Source: Massilia sp. HP4 (GTDB taxonomy: Bacteria; Pseudomonadota; Gammaproteobacteria; Burkholderiales; Burkholderiaceae_D). Taken from it: DNA of 64,000 nucleotides. The stretch is from positions 62,001 through 126,000 of the forward strand of contig NZ_STGG01000064.1 in assembly GCF_005222695.1 (NCBI RefSeq), given 5' to 3'. Numbering within the stretch: position 1 is the first letter of the stretch; every line of letters begins with the position of its first letter. Under the pieces are notes generated by a model. It did not search any database. It was not told the origin of the DNA and saw only the letters and a list, made by a program, of their open reading frames with translations. The translations under genes were made by a program, and so were the position numbers. Positions 46,177 to 56,066 of the stretch are shown in pieces.

Positions 46177-46294
46177 TTTTGTCTCCTGATTTTCTTGGGT
46201 CTTGCCTTTACGGCTGAAACCCATGCTACGGGCGCCCCCTTACCGGATTCTTACGGCATGAATTTAATTGACCGCTCGTTCGCTTAGTCTGCAA

Positions 46295-46311
46295 TGTTTC
46301 ATACTGAAACA
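46295..46311. promoter_or_regulatory. PrpR-type operator between yjcH and prpR
   Basis: Perfect palindrome TGTTTCA-TAC-TGAAACA at 46295-46311, the same motif as in front of prpB. A further half-site TTGAAAC (46335-46341) abuts the prpR ATG, 31 bases downstream. Autoregulation by PrpR is likely; control of yjcH-actP is possible. Confidence 0.72.
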
Positions 46312-46341
46312 GCGGGATGAAAAATGCACTAGACTTGAAAC

Positions 46342-47952
46342 ATGAATCCTTCCCGCTCCCCCGTTGACGCCAACGACAAGCCCGTCATCTGGACGGTCTC
46401 GGTCTCGCGCCTGTCCGACCTGTTCCGCGACATCACCGTCGAATACGATCATCTTGCTTCGATCGAAGCGCTGCAGCTTGGTTTCGACGAGGCCGCCAAA
46501 CATATCCGCGAACGCCTGGCCACCGAACACTGCGATGTGGTGATCGCGGCCGGCTCGAATGCCGCCTGGCTCAAGGGCCGCGTCTCGGTGCCGGTGGTGG
46601 CCGCCAAGGCCAGCGGCTTCGATGTATTGAAGGCACTGGCGCGGGCCAGGCGCGTGTCGCACCGGATCGGCGTGATCAGCTACCAGGCGCCGCTACCCGA
46701 GCTGGCCGATTTCGCCGCCACCTTCGGGCTCGACCTGGCCCAGCGCACCTATGTCACGCGCGAAGATGCGCGCGCCACGGTGCAAGAGCTGAAGGCCGAA
46801 GGCGTCAAGGTCATCGTCGGCGCCGGCCTGATCACCGACCTGGCCGAGGAAGCCGGCCTGACCGGCGTATTCCTGTATTCGGCGGCCTCGATCCGCCAGG
46901 CCTTCGACGATGCGCTGGAACTGGCGCGCCTGACCCGGCTCGAGGCTGGCCGCTGGCGGCGCAAGCCCAATGAGCAACGCGCGCGGCGCGGCATGAACGA
47001 CCTGCGCGGCGATTCTCCCGCGATGGAGCGCCTGCGCCAGACCGTGGTGCTGTATGCGCGCTCGCCCAGCACCGTGCTGATCGAAGGCGAGACCGGCAGC
47101 GGCAAGGAGCTGGTGGCGCAGGCGATCCACCGCGAGAGTCCGCGCCGCGGCGCCAACCGCCCCTTCGTGGCGGTGAACTGCGGCGCGATCGCCGAATCCC
47201 TGCTGGAATCCGAACTGTTCGGCCACGAGGAAGGCGCGTTCACCGGCGCACGCCGCGGCGGCCACGCCGGCCTGTTCGAGGCGGCCAATGGCGGCACCCT
47301 GTTCCTGGACGAGATCGGAGAAATGCCGCTGGCCCTGCAGACCCGCCTGCTGCGCGTGCTCGAAGAACGCGAGGTGATGCGGGTCGGCGGCACGCGGCCG
47401 GTGCCGATCGACGTGCGCGTGATCAGCGCCACCCACTGCGACCTGGAGGCGCGGGTGCGCGAGGGACGCTTCCGGGCCGACCTGTTCTATCGCCTGGCGG
47501 TGCTACGGCTTGCATTGCCGCCGCTGCGCGCGCGGACGCTGGACATCGCGCCACTGGCCGAATGGTCGCTGAAACAGGCGCTGGCGGCGCTCGATGCGCG
47601 CCCGCATCCGAACCTGGCTGCCGAGGTCGACGCTTGCGCGCCCCTGCTCTCTTCCTACAGCTGGCCTGGCAATGTGCGCGAACTGCGCAACCTGATGGAA
47701 AGGGTGGCGCTGTTCCTGGCGGCCGAACCGTTGCAGGCCTTGAGCCCGGCCTTCCTGCTGGCGGTGGCGCCGGAGCTGGCGCGTGGAACCATGGACGTCA
47801 CGCAAGCGCTGCCCTCCGCTATCCATGCCCGCGAATCGGCCGCCACCGTGCTGGCCCGCTTCGGCGGACAACGTGATCTTGCCGCTCAGCACCTTGGCAT
47901 CAGCCGCACGACCCTGTGGCGGCGCCTGAAGTCGGAAGCGCCGCAGACTTAG
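46342..47952 (+). CDS. prpR: Sigma-54-dependent propionate catabolism activator PrpR
   Basis: Activator of 536 residues. The N-terminal PrpR_N domain (about 10-190), which senses 2-methylcitrate, matches E. coli PrpR from KPVIWTVSVSRLSDLFRDI onward. The AAA+ domain follows (about 225-460) with Walker A EGETGSGKEL, the sigma-54 contact GAFTGA and Walker B GTLFLDEIGEM, then a Fis-type helix-turn-helix (DLAAQHLGISRTTLWRRLK). No SD is visible before the ATG, and an operator half-site touches it. It is separated from the prp operon it should control by about 4.1 kb. Confidence 0.95.
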   Translation: MNPSRSPVDANDKPVIWTVSVSRLSDLFRDITVEYDHLASIEALQLGFDEAAKHIRERLATEHCDVVIAAGSNAAWLKGRVSVPVVAAKASGFDVLKALARARRVSHRIGVISYQAPLPELADFAATFGLDLAQRTYVTREDARATVQELKAEGVKVIVGAGLITDLAEEAGLTGVFLYSAASIRQAFDDALELARLTRLEAGRWRRKPNEQRARRGMNDLRGDSPAMERLRQTVVLYARSPSTVLIEGETGSGKELVAQAIHRESPRRGANRPFVAVNCGAIAESLLESELFGHEEGAFTGARRGGHAGLFEAANGGTLFLDEIGEMPLALQTRLLRVLEEREVMRVGGTRPVPIDVRVISATHCDLEARVREGRFRADLFYRLAVLRLALPPLRARTLDIAPLAEWSLKQALAALDARPHPNLAAEVDACAPLLSSYSWPGNVRELRNLMERVALFLAAEPLQALSPAFLLAVAPELARGTMDVTQALPSAIHARESAATVLARFGGQRDLAAQHLGISRTTLWRRLKSEAPQT

Positions 47953-48109
47953 CAAATCTTTAAGCTGCTCCAAAGCAGCGCTCGACAAAAACTCGTATCA
48001 TGATTCTTCAGAGTGCTGGCGCCGATCCGCGCCAGTTCGTCGTAGCACGCCGGTCCGCCGCGGTCTCTTTGCGCTACCCGCGCCGGCTGGCCGGCTTAAC
48101 GGAGGCAAT

Positions 48110-49489
48110 ATGCAACATGCGTCGCAAGCTGCACTGTTTTCGCTGATCGGCGATACCCCGCTGGTAGAAGTCACCCGGATCGATACCGGGCCCTGCCAGC
48201 TGTTCCTCAAGCTCGAATCCCAGAACCCGGGCGGCTCCATCAAGGACCGCATCGGCAAGACCATGATCGAGCAGGCCGAGCACGACGGCCTGCTGCAGCC
48301 GGGCGGCACCGTGATCGAGGCCACGGCCGGCAATACCGGCCTGGGCCTGGCGCTGGTGGCGCGCATCAAGGGTTACCGGGTGGTGCTGGTGGTGCCAGAC
48401 AAGATGGCGCCAGAAAAAATCCTGCACCTGAAGGCGCTCGGCGCCGAGATCCACCTGACCCGCTCCGACGTCGGCAAGGGCCATCCCGAGTACTACCAGG
48501 ACTACGCCGCGCGCCTGGCGAAAGAGATTCCCGGCGCCTGGTTCGCCGACCAGTTCAACAATCCGGCCAATCCGCGCGCCCACGAGACCACCACCGGCCC
48601 CGAGCTGTGGGACCAGACCAACCACAAGCTCGACGCCATCGTGGTCGGCGTGGGTTCGTCCGGCACCCTCACCGGCCTGTCGCGCTATTTCAAGAAGACC
48701 CAGCCGCTGCTCGAATTCGTGCTGGCCGACCCGCAGGGCTCGATCCTGGCCGAATACGTCGACACCGGCCATGTATCGCAGCATGCGGGTTCGTGGGCGG
48801 TCGAGGGCATCGGCGAAGATTTCATCCCCGGCATCGCCGACCTGTCGCGCGTCAAGACCGCCTACACCGTCAGCGACGAAGAGAGCTTTTCCACCGCGCG
48901 CCTGCTGCTGCAGCAAGAAGGCATCCTGGCCGGCTCTTCCACCGGCACCCTGCTGGCGGCGGCGCTGCGCTACTGCCGCGCGCAGACCCGCCCCAAGCGC
49001 GTGGTCACCTTCGTCTGCGACACCGGCACCCGCTACCTCTCCAAGGTCTATAGCGACGGCTGGATGGTCGACCAGGGCCTGATCACGCGGCCCAAGACGA
49101 ACGACTTGCGCGACCTGATCGGCCGCCGCCACGACGCCGGCGAAGTGATCACCCTGACGCCCGACGACACCCTGCTCACCGCCTTCAACCGCATGCGTTC
49201 GAGCGACCTGCAGCAGTTGCCGGTGGTCGATGGCGGCGGCCGGCTGCTGGGCCTGATCGACGAATCCGACCTGCTGCACCAGGTCACGCAGGATACTGCG
49301 CGCTTCAATGCACCGGTGTCGGGCACCATGACGACCCAGCTGCAAACCCTGCACCCGGCGGCCAGCATGGGCCAGCTGCGCGAAATCCTCGACCGCGGCC
49401 TGACCGCCGTCATCGCCGACGGGCCGACCTTCTACGGCCTGATCACGCGCTACGACCTGCTCAATCATTTGCGAAGGACCTTGTCTTGA
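48110..49489 (+). CDS. Cystathionine beta-synthase with CBS domains
   Basis: PLP enzyme of 459 residues joining homocysteine and serine (or O-acetylserine) to cystathionine. The PLP lysine is K45 in NPGGSIKDRIG, followed by EATAGNTGLGLA and the glycine loop VGVGSSGTLTG. The C-terminal 120 residues form a pair of CBS (Bateman) domains, probably regulatory. It overlaps the next gene, cystathionine gamma-lyase, so the two make a reverse transsulfuration operon from methionine to cysteine. GGAGG precedes the ATG. It could be read as cysteine synthase, but the CBS domains and the partner favour cystathionine beta-synthase. Confidence 0.9.
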   Translation: MQHASQAALFSLIGDTPLVEVTRIDTGPCQLFLKLESQNPGGSIKDRIGKTMIEQAEHDGLLQPGGTVIEATAGNTGLGLALVARIKGYRVVLVVPDKMAPEKILHLKALGAEIHLTRSDVGKGHPEYYQDYAARLAKEIPGAWFADQFNNPANPRAHETTTGPELWDQTNHKLDAIVVGVGSSGTLTGLSRYFKKTQPLLEFVLADPQGSILAEYVDTGHVSQHAGSWAVEGIGEDFIPGIADLSRVKTAYTVSDEESFSTARLLLQQEGILAGSSTGTLLAAALRYCRAQTRPKRVVTFVCDTGTRYLSKVYSDGWMVDQGLITRPKTNDLRDLIGRRHDAGEVITLTPDDTLLTAFNRMRSSDLQQLPVVDGGGRLLGLIDESDLLHQVTQDTARFNAPVSGTMTTQLQTLHPAASMGQLREILDRGLTAVIADGPTFYGLITRYDLLNHLRRTLS

Positions 49490-50667
49490 CTAATCCAATC
49501 GACTTCAAGCGTCACCTGGCTACCCGCGTCATCCACGGCGGCCAGGCGCCCGAACCGGCGACCGGCGCCGTGATGCCGCCCATCTTCGCCACCTCGACCT
49601 TCGCGCAGCAGAGCCCGGGCGTGCACAAGGGCCTGGACTACGGCCGCTCGCACAACCCCACGCGCTGGGCGCTCGAGCGCTGCGTGGCCGACATCGAGGG
49701 CGGCCGCGCCGCCTTCGCCTTCGCCTCGGGCCTGGCCGCGATCGCGGCGGTGCTCGAACTTTTGCCGGCCGGCTCGCACATCGTGGCCGGCGACGATATG
49801 TATGGCGGCACCTACCGCCTGTTCGAGCGCGTGCGGCGCGACAGCGCCGGCCTCACGTTCACTTATGTCGACCTGTCCGATCCCGACGCGCTGGCGGCCG
49901 CCATCCAGCCCGAGACGCGCATGGTGTGGGTCGAGACCCCGACCAATCCGATGCTCAAGCTGGCCGACCTGACGGCGATCGCCGGCCTGTGCCACGCGCG
50001 CGGCATCGTCAGCGTGTGCGACAACACCTTCGCCAGCCCGATCAACCAGCGTCCGCTCGATCACGGCTTCGACATCGTGGTGCACTCCACCACCAAGTAC
50101 ATGAACGGCCACTCGGACGTGATCGGCGGCGTGGCGGTGGTCGGCGCCGGCGACGCCCAGACCGGCCTGGCCGAGAAGCTCGGCTTCATCCAGAATGCGG
50201 TGGGCGCGATCCAGGGACCGTTCGACAGCTTCCTGGTGCTGCGCGGGATCAAGACCCTGGCCCTGCGCGTGGAGCGCAGCAATGCCAACGCCCTGCTGCT
50301 GGCCAGCTGGCTCGAGCAGCAGCCAAGGGTGCGCAAGGTCTACTATCCCGGCCTGGAGTCGCACCCGCAGCACGCGCTGGCGCGGCACCAGATGCAGGGC
50401 TTCGGCGGTATCGTCTCGATCGACCTCGATACCGATGTCGATGGCGCGCGGCGCTTCCTGGAAACCTGCGAGGTGTTCACCCTGGCCGAGAGCCTGGGCG
50501 GCGTGGAAAGCCTGATCGAGCATCCGGCCCTGATGACCCACGCCAGCATCCCGCCCGAGCGGCGCGCCGAGCTGGGGATCGGCGACGGGCTGATTCGCCT
50601 GTCGGTCGGGATCGAGCACGTCGACGACCAGCGCGAGGACTTGCGGCGGGCGCTGGCGGCGATTTGA
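49486..50667 (+). CDS. Cystathionine gamma-lyase/synthase family PLP enzyme
   Basis: PLP enzyme of 393 residues of the Cys/Met metabolism family. K204 in HSTTKYMNGHSDVIGG binds PLP; the NPTR segment near 57-60 and the SLGGVESLIEHPALMTH region near the C-terminus are typical. Next to a cystathionine beta-synthase it most likely cleaves cystathionine to cysteine (MccB/CGL role), though MetB-type synthase activity cannot be excluded by sequence. The start codon is TTG at 49486, overlapping the upstream TGA, with GAAGGA as SD. Confidence 0.88.
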   Translation: MTNPIDFKRHLATRVIHGGQAPEPATGAVMPPIFATSTFAQQSPGVHKGLDYGRSHNPTRWALERCVADIEGGRAAFAFASGLAAIAAVLELLPAGSHIVAGDDMYGGTYRLFERVRRDSAGLTFTYVDLSDPDALAAAIQPETRMVWVETPTNPMLKLADLTAIAGLCHARGIVSVCDNTFASPINQRPLDHGFDIVVHSTTKYMNGHSDVIGGVAVVGAGDAQTGLAEKLGFIQNAVGAIQGPFDSFLVLRGIKTLALRVERSNANALLLASWLEQQPRVRKVYYPGLESHPQHALARHQMQGFGGIVSIDLDTDVDGARRFLETCEVFTLAESLGGVESLIEHPALMTHASIPPERRAELGIGDGLIRLSVGIEHVDDQREDLRRALAAI

Positions 50668-50703
50668 GGCAGAACGTAGGGTGGCCGTCCACCCTACCGT
50701 GAT

Positions 50704-52299
50704 TCAAGCCGCTTCGAGCAGGCGCTGACGTGGCTGGTCCGGCGCAGCCAGCGCACTGCGCAGCTTGAAGGTCGCCACCAGCGCCGACAATTCGGCCGCC
50801 TGCTGGCGCATCGAAGCCGCGGCGGCCGCGGCTTCTTCGACCATCGCCGCATTCTGCTGGGTCGACATGTCGATCTCGGCGATCGCGCGGCTCACTTGCG
50901 TGACGCCATCGGCCTGGCCGGCGCTGGCGGTATGGATCTGGCCCAGGATGCCGGCCACTTCATGCACGTGTTCCAGCATGGCGCGCATGGTCGAGCCGGC
51001 CGATTCGGCCATGCCGGTGCCGGCCTCGATCTCGCTCGACGATTCGCCGATCAGTTTCTTGATTTCCTTGGCCGCCCCGGCCGAGTGCTGGGCCAGGCTG
51101 CGCACCTCGGATGCCACCACGGCGAAGCCGCGGCCTTCGCTGCCGGCGCGCGCCGCTTCCACCGCCGCATTCAGCGCCAGGATATTGGTCTGGAAGGCGA
51201 TGCTGTCGATCATGCCGGTGATGTCCACGATGCGCGCGGCCGAAGCCTTGATCGCGCCCATGCGCGCAACCAGCTGCTCGACCGCCCGTGCGCCTTCGGT
51301 CGCGACGCCGGACGCGGTCTGGGCCAGGGCATTGGCGTTCTTCGCATTGGCGTTGTTGCTGGCGATCGCCTCGCTCAACTCGTCCATCGCGCTCACGGTC
51401 TGACGCAGCGCATCGGCCTGGCGTTCGGTGCGGTTCGACAGGTCCTGGTTGCCCTCGGCGATCTCGTTCGAGGCCGAGTCGATCGCCTGGGCGCCGACCA
51501 GCACCTGCGACACGGTGTTCGACACGCCGTGGGTCATGCCGTTCAAGGCGTCGAACAGGCGGCCGATTTCGTCGCTGCGCTGGTGGCTGATGGTCGGCCG
51601 CAGGTCGCCGTGAGCCACCTGCTCGGCCAGCCTGGCCGCCTGCTGCAGCGGCACCACCAGGTTGCGGCTCAGGGCCCAGGCCAGGGCGACCCCGACCAGC
51701 AGCGCCGCGCCGCCCAGGCCCAGCAGCAGGATCTTGCTGAAGCTCGAAGAAGCAGTCGATGCGTCAGCCAGGCGGTGCGCCTCGCTGCTCTCATGGGCGA
51801 GCAAGGCGTCGAGGGCGCCGATCTTGGCCTTGTAGCCCGGCTCCCACTGCTTGGTGAGTATTTCTTCGACCAGGCCGGTCTGGCCAAGGTCCTTGGCCTT
51901 GAACAGCGCGTCCTGGACCTTCCCCAGCGCGGCCTTGTGGCGGGCTGCATCCTGCAGCAGCGCGCGCTCGCTGCTCGATACCGGCAGCTTGGCCAGCTTC
52001 GCTTCGATGGCGGCGATGTTCTTGCGGCCTTCGGCCAGCTGGGCCTGGAAGTAATCGGCCAACTCCAGGCTGTCGCTGCGCGCGATCGAGACGGTGCGCG
52101 ACCCATTCAAGCGCTCGATGCCGAGCAGGTCGGACACCAGTTGCTGCTTGGCGAGCTTGTCGTTGACGAGGTTGGAGGTGATGACATCCGCCGCGTGCAT
52201 GCGCCATACCGCGACGGCGGCGATGATCACGATGACGAGGGAGAGGATGCTGAAGGCGCCGATGAGCTTGGCGGAGGTATTGAGTTGTGCGAGTCGCAT
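50704..52299 (-). CDS. Methyl-accepting chemotaxis protein
   Basis: Chemoreceptor of 531 residues. A first membrane span at about 10-31, a periplasmic four-helix-bundle-type sensor domain, a second span at about 190-212, a HAMP domain ([19 protein letters not shown]), then the signalling domain with the hallmark hairpin [18 protein letters not shown] followed by [13 protein letters not shown]. It has no CheR-binding pentapeptide at the C-terminus. The ligand is unknown. It stands alone; the 250-base upstream region is AT-rich and probably carries its promoter. Confidence 0.93.
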   Translation of the reverse strand: MRLAQLNTSAKLIGAFSILSLVIVIIAAVAVWRMHAADVITSNLVNDKLAKQQLVSDLLGIERLNGSRTVSIARSDSLELADYFQAQLAEGRKNIAAIEAKLAKLPVSSSERALLQDAARHKAALGKVQDALFKAKDLGQTGLVEEILTKQWEPGYKAKIGALDALLAHESSEAHRLADASTASSSFSKILLLGLGGAALLVGVALAWALSRNLVVPLQQAARLAEQVAHGDLRPTISHQRSDEIGRLFDALNGMTHGVSNTVSQVLVGAQAIDSASNEIAEGNQDLSNRTERQADALRQTVSAMDELSEAIASNNANAKNANALAQTASGVATEGARAVEQLVARMGAIKASAARIVDITGMIDSIAFQTNILALNAAVEAARAGSEGRGFAVVASEVRSLAQHSAGAAKEIKKLIGESSSEIEAGTGMAESAGSTMRAMLEHVHEVAGILGQIHTASAGQADGVTQVSRAIAEIDMSTQQNAAMVEEAAAAAASMRQQAAELSALVATFKLRSALAAPDQPRQRLLEAA

Positions 52300-52490
52300 T
52301 GGTAGTCCGTGAGGAGGTGGGACAACGATGCGGGTAGTGTAGGAATGTTATATGACACGATCATGAACTTACATTTCAAGAATTACCATAGTCTTTTACA
52401 AATCATATTAATTAAAAAGTAACTAAGTTAATTAAACGTTACGCCATTCAGAATAGAAGACTCCTGACCCATCCTGCATCAGCCAGAAAA

Positions 52491-52520
52491 TAAAAAACCC
52501 GCGGCACATGTGCACGCGGG
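52491..52520 (-). terminator. Terminator of clpA
   Basis: On the minus strand CCCGCG (52520-52515) pairs with CGCGGG (52503-52498), with a nested GCACATGTGC palindrome inside, followed by six T. It lies about 33 bases after the clpA stop. Confidence 0.8.
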
Positions 52521-52552
52521 CTTTGTGATAACAGCGCCTTGCGGCGCCCTCC

Positions 52553-54853
52553 TTACTCGATCTCGACCGTCTCGGCCGGCGCCGGTGGCGGCAATGCGTC
52601 GCCTTCCGGGAACTCGAGGACCACATCGTCCTTCTCGTTCAGGTCGACCGTCACGCGGCCGCCGTTGGTCAGGCGACCGAACAGCAGCTCGTCGGCCAGC
52701 GCCTTGCGGATCATGTCCTGGATCAGGCGCGACATCGGACGCGCACCCATCGCCGGATCGAAGCCCTTGGTGCCCAAGAACTTGCGCAGCTTCTCGGTAA
52801 AGATAGCCTCGACCTTCTTCTCGTGCAGTTGCTCCTCTAACTGCATCAGGAACTTGTCGACGACGCGCAAGATGATGTCTTCGTCCAGCGCGCGGAAGCT
52901 GATGATCGCATCCAGGCGGTTACGGAACTCGGGCGTGAACATGCGCTTGATGTCGGCCATCTCGTCGCCAGCCGCCTTCGAATCGAGGAAGCCCAGCGAG
53001 CGCTTGGTCAGGCTCTCGGCGCCCGCATTGGTGGTCATCACGATGATCACGTTGCGGAAGTCCGCCTTGCGGCCATTGTTGTCGGTCAGCGTGCCATGGT
53101 CCATCACCTGCAACAGGATGTTGAAGATATCCGGATGGGCCTTCTCGATCTCGTCCAGCAGCAGCACGGTGTGCGGCTTCTTGGTGATGGCCTCGGTCAG
53201 CAAGCCGCCCTGGTCGAAGCCGACATAGCCCGGCGGCGCGCCGATCAGGCGCGACACGGCGTGACGCTCCATGTACTCGGACATGTCGAAGCGCACCAGC
53301 TCGATGCCCAGGATGAAGGCCAGCTGCTTCGCCACCTCGGTCTTGCCGACACCGGTCGGCCCCGAGAACAGGAAGGAGCCGATCGGCTTGTCGGTCTTGC
53401 CCAGGCCGGCGCGCGCCATCTTGATCGCGGCCGACAGCGCCTCGATCGCGGGATCTTGCCCGAACACGACGTTGCGCAGGTCGCGGTCGATCGTCTGCAG
53501 CTTGCTGCGGTCGTCCTGGTTGACCGTTTGCGGCGGGATGCGCGCGATCTTGGCGATGATGTCCTCGATCTCGGTCTTGCCGATGGTTTTCTTTTGCTTC
53601 GACTTCGGCAGGATGCGCTGGGCGGCGCCGGCTTCGTCGATGACGTCGATCGCCTTGTCAGGCAGGTGACGGTCGTTGATGAAGCGCGCCGCGAGCTCGG
53701 CCGCGGTCGACAGCGCCGAGGCCGAATACTTCACGCCATGGTGCTCTTCGAAGCGCGACTTGAGGCCGCGCAGGATCGCCACGGTCTGCTCGACCGTCGG
53801 TTCGTTAACGTCGACTTTCTGGAACCGGCGCGACAGTGCATGGTCTTTCTCGAACACGCCGCGGAACTCGGTGAACGTGGTCGCGCCGATGCACTTGAGC
53901 TGGCCATTGGCCAGGGCCGGTTTCAGCAGGTTCGAGGCGTCGAGCGTACCGCCCGAGGCCGAACCGGCGCCGATGATCGTGTGGATCTCGTCGATGAACA
54001 GGATGCCGTTCGGGGTGTCCTTGATCTGCTTGAGCACGGCTTTCAGGCGCTGCTCGAAGTCGCCGCGGTACTTGGTGCCGGCCAGCAGCGCGCCCATGTC
54101 GAGCGAGAACACGACTGCGTTCTGCAGGATCTCGGGCACGTCTTCTTGCACGATGCGCCAGGCCAGGCCTTCGGCGATCGCGGTCTTGCCCACGCCGGCC
54201 TCGCCCACCAGCAGCGGGTTGTTCTTGCGGCGGCGGCACAGGATCTGGATCACGCGATCCACCTCTTCTTCGCGGCCGATCAGCGGATCGATCTTGCCGT
54301 CGGCAGCCGCCTTGTTCAGGTTCTGGGTGAACTGGTCGAGCGGCGACTCTTTCGCCTGGCCTTCGACCTGCGCTTCTTCCACGCCTTCGGACGCCTTCTG
54401 GGTGTCCATCTGCTGGTCCTTGCGCACGCCGTGCGAGATGAAGTTGACGACGTCGAGACGGGTCACGCCCTGCTGGTGCAGGTAATAGACAGCGTGCGAA
54501 TCCTTCTCGCCGAAGATCGCCACCAGCACATTGGCGCCGGTGACTTCTTTCTTGCCGTTCGAGGCCGACTGCACGTGCATGATCGCGCGCTGGATCACGC
54601 GCTGGAAACCGAGCGTCGGCTGGGTGTCGACCTCGCCCGTGCCAGGCACGGTCGGGGTGTTATCACCGATAAAATTAGTCAGGGTCTTGCGCAGGTCTTC
54701 GATATTGACCGCGCACGCACGCAGGACTTCGGCGGCCGATGGATTATCGAGGAGCGCGAGCAGCAGGTGTTCCACGGTAATGAACTCGTGGCGTGCCTGT
54801 CGTGCCTCGACAAAGGCCATGTGTAGGGATACTTCAAGTTCCTGCGCAATCAT
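52553..54853 (-). CDS. clpA: ATP-dependent Clp protease ATP-binding subunit ClpA
   Basis: AAA+ unfoldase of 766 residues that feeds substrates to ClpP. An N-terminal Clp_N repeat domain (1-145), D1 with Walker [10 protein letters not shown] (217-225), and D2 with Walker [10 protein letters not shown] are visible; the ClpP-docking loop reads SLGF where E. coli has IGL. ATG 54853 gives the conserved [15 protein letters not shown]-terminus. It overlaps clpS by four bases, so the adaptor and unfoldase are translated together. Confidence 0.95.
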   Translation of the reverse strand: MIAQELEVSLHMAFVEARQARHEFITVEHLLLALLDNPSAAEVLRACAVNIEDLRKTLTNFIGDNTPTVPGTGEVDTQPTLGFQRVIQRAIMHVQSASNGKKEVTGANVLVAIFGEKDSHAVYYLHQQGVTRLDVVNFISHGVRKDQQMDTQKASEGVEEAQVEGQAKESPLDQFTQNLNKAAADGKIDPLIGREEEVDRVIQILCRRRKNNPLLVGEAGVGKTAIAEGLAWRIVQEDVPEILQNAVVFSLDMGALLAGTKYRGDFEQRLKAVLKQIKDTPNGILFIDEIHTIIGAGSASGGTLDASNLLKPALANGQLKCIGATTFTEFRGVFEKDHALSRRFQKVDVNEPTVEQTVAILRGLKSRFEEHHGVKYSASALSTAAELAARFINDRHLPDKAIDVIDEAGAAQRILPKSKQKKTIGKTEIEDIIAKIARIPPQTVNQDDRSKLQTIDRDLRNVVFGQDPAIEALSAAIKMARAGLGKTDKPIGSFLFSGPTGVGKTEVAKQLAFILGIELVRFDMSEYMERHAVSRLIGAPPGYVGFDQGGLLTEAITKKPHTVLLLDEIEKAHPDIFNILLQVMDHGTLTDNNGRKADFRNVIIVMTTNAGAESLTKRSLGFLDSKAAGDEMADIKRMFTPEFRNRLDAIISFRALDEDIILRVVDKFLMQLEEQLHEKKVEAIFTEKLRKFLGTKGFDPAMGARPMSRLIQDMIRKALADELLFGRLTNGGRVTVDLNEKDDVVLEFPEGDALPPPAPAETVEIE

Positions 54854-55152
54854 ACTTCCTCCATCACGCACTGCAGGGGGTGCCCGGCCTTGCGCGCATG
54901 CGTTAAGACAAACTCCACTTTGGTACACGCTATATCTTTGGAAAACACCCCGCACACACCTTTACCATTCTGGTGCACGGACAGCATGATCTGGGTTGCG
55001 GTCTCGCGATCCTTGTTGAAATACTCCTGGATCACGGCGACCACGAACTCCATCGGCGTGTAGTCATCGTTCAGTAGCGCCACCTGATACAGCGGAGGCG
55101 GTTTGACGGTCTGCCGCTCGAGCAGTTGTTCAGTATCGTGCTTCGTTGCCAT
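54850..55152 (-). CDS. clpS: ClpS adaptor protein
   Basis: Adaptor of 100 residues that delivers N-degron substrates to ClpAP and inhibits SsrA degradation. The core [20 protein letters not shown] and the [16 protein letters not shown] segments are characteristic, with the substrate-pocket DDYTPM intact. It is first in the clpS-clpA operon and divergent from cspA. Confidence 0.95.
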   Translation of the reverse strand: MATKHDTEQLLERQTVKPPPLYQVALLNDDYTPMEFVVAVIQEYFNKDRETATQIMLSVHQNGKGVCGVFSKDIACTKVEFVLTHARKAGHPLQCVMEEV

Positions 55153-55186
55153 GGGGTTATTCTAATACTTCCGCGGTTGGTGCCAA

Positions 55187-55232
55187 GCGTAAACATCAGC
55201 TCGTTTTCTGATGTTTCCATCTTACGCTTTTT
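55187..55232 (+). other. Orphan hairpin with U-tract in the clpS-cspA divergent region
   Basis: Perfect 9-bp arms AAACATCAG (55191-55199) and CTGATGTTT (55208-55216) with an 8-base loop, an outer GCGT/ACGC pairing (55187-55190 and 55224-55227), and TTTTT at 55228-55232. It looks like a plus-strand terminator, but no plus-strand gene precedes it. Confidence 0.5.
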
Positions 55233-55360
55233 CAGATATTTGCGCAGATGGCGTTCCGATTGCGGAAATCAAGACCGTGGATGGGCTGATGCTGAAATAT
55301 TTGACAATAGGCACGTAAAAGCGCTTGACTTCAGTGATTATTCCACCAACAATGCAGTTA

Positions 55361-55390
55361 TTGACATTGTACTTATGTACTTGTTGATAA
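55361..55390 (+). promoter_or_regulatory. Candidate cspA promoter
   Basis: TTGACA at 55361-55366 and TGATAA at 55385-55390 with an 18-base spacer. This would leave a 5' leader of about 75 bases before the cspA ATG, consistent with the long leaders of cold-shock genes. The rest of 55153-55360 holds the orphan hairpin and otherwise nothing recognised. Confidence 0.5.
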
Positions 55391-55471
55391 GAAGTGAGCA
55401 GGCTGAGGAGGGGGCAAGAAGCTTCTTGCTTTTATGGCTCGTGTGATTTGTTAAAATTTGAAAGTTCTTTT

Positions 55472-55675
55472 ATGGCAACTGGTACTGTTAAGTGGTTCAA
55501 TGATTCCAAAGGCTTTGGCTTCATCACTCCTGATGACGGCGGCGAGGATCTGTTCGCTCACTTCTCCGCGATCAACATGAACGGTTTTAAGACCCTCAAA
55601 GAAGGTCAAAAAGTCCAATTCGAAGTCACGCAAGGCCCTAAAGGCAAACAAGCTTCCAATATCCAGGGCATGTAA
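55472..55675 (+). CDS. cspA: Cold-shock protein, CspA family
   Basis: RNA-binding protein of 67 residues, a single cold-shock domain. RNP1 (KGFGFI) and RNP2 (DLFAHF) are intact. It acts as an RNA chaperone. Start 55472 follows a long AT-rich leader; an upstream in-frame start at 55394 only adds leader sequence. Codon use is less GC-rich than in the surroundings, as is common for highly expressed genes. A strong terminator follows. Confidence 0.95.
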   Translation: MATGTVKWFNDSKGFGFITPDDGGEDLFAHFSAINMNGFKTLKEGQKVQFEVTQGPKGKQASNIQGM

Positions 55676-55700
55676 TCTTTCCCCTCCCGGAAGCAAGGAA

Positions 55701-55726
55701 CCCCGCAACAGCGGGGTTTTTTTTTC
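55701..55726 (+). terminator. Terminator of cspA
   Basis: Stem CCCCGC/GCGGGG around AACA followed by ten T. Confidence 0.9.
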
Positions 55727-55728
55727 GC

Positions 55729-56037
55729 CTAGCGGACGGGATTCTCGCCATGGGTCCAGCCGCTGGCCTGCACGAATGCCGCCGCGTCGGCCAGGATTGC
55801 CTGCAACTCGTCGTCGCTCACGGCATCGGGCATGCCGTCGACGGTATTGCGCTGGAGCGCATCGAGCGCCTCGTCGTAGCGGCGCACCAGGGCTGCCGCA
55901 CGCTCGGCAACGTTGGGCGCCAGCGCGCCCGCCGCCGCCGCTGCGCGCAACTGCTCCGGATCGGCATGGCGCTGGAAGCCGTAGATGAAACGCCCGATTC
56001 TTTCGAATTCGGCCTGGGTAATCGATTCCTGGTCCAT
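55729..56037 (-). CDS. Small hypothetical protein downstream of icd
   Basis: Acidic, mostly helical protein of 102 residues with no signal peptide, membrane span or cysteine (FERIGRFIYGFQRHADPEQLRAA at the N-terminal part). I do not recognise a family. ATG 56037 has a strong SD (AAGGAGA). It begins 29 bases after icd on the same strand, so it is likely co-transcribed. Confidence 0.65.
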   Translation of the reverse strand: MDQESITQAEFERIGRFIYGFQRHADPEQLRAAAAAGALAPNVAERAAALVRRYDEALDALQRNTVDGMPDAVSDDELQAILADAAAFVQASGWTHGENPVR

Positions 56038-56066
56038 GCGTTCTCCTTGCGCGTGCCGGGACGCGC

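Noticed and set aside
42183-46341. The arsR-actP interval considered as a mobile element insertion between prpB and prpR
   Set aside because: No transposase, integrase, terminal repeats or target duplication were found; only the gene order suggests rearrangement.
47953-48109. Possible SAM- or SAH-type riboswitch before the transsulfuration operon
   Set aside because: I could not fold the 157 bases into any of the known SAM/SAH aptamer cores; only a small GCTGC/GCAGC hairpin is evident.
52370-52440. Sigma-28 flagellar promoter before the chemoreceptor gene
   Set aside because: No TAAA-N15-GCCGATAA-like match on the minus strand; the region is merely AT-rich.
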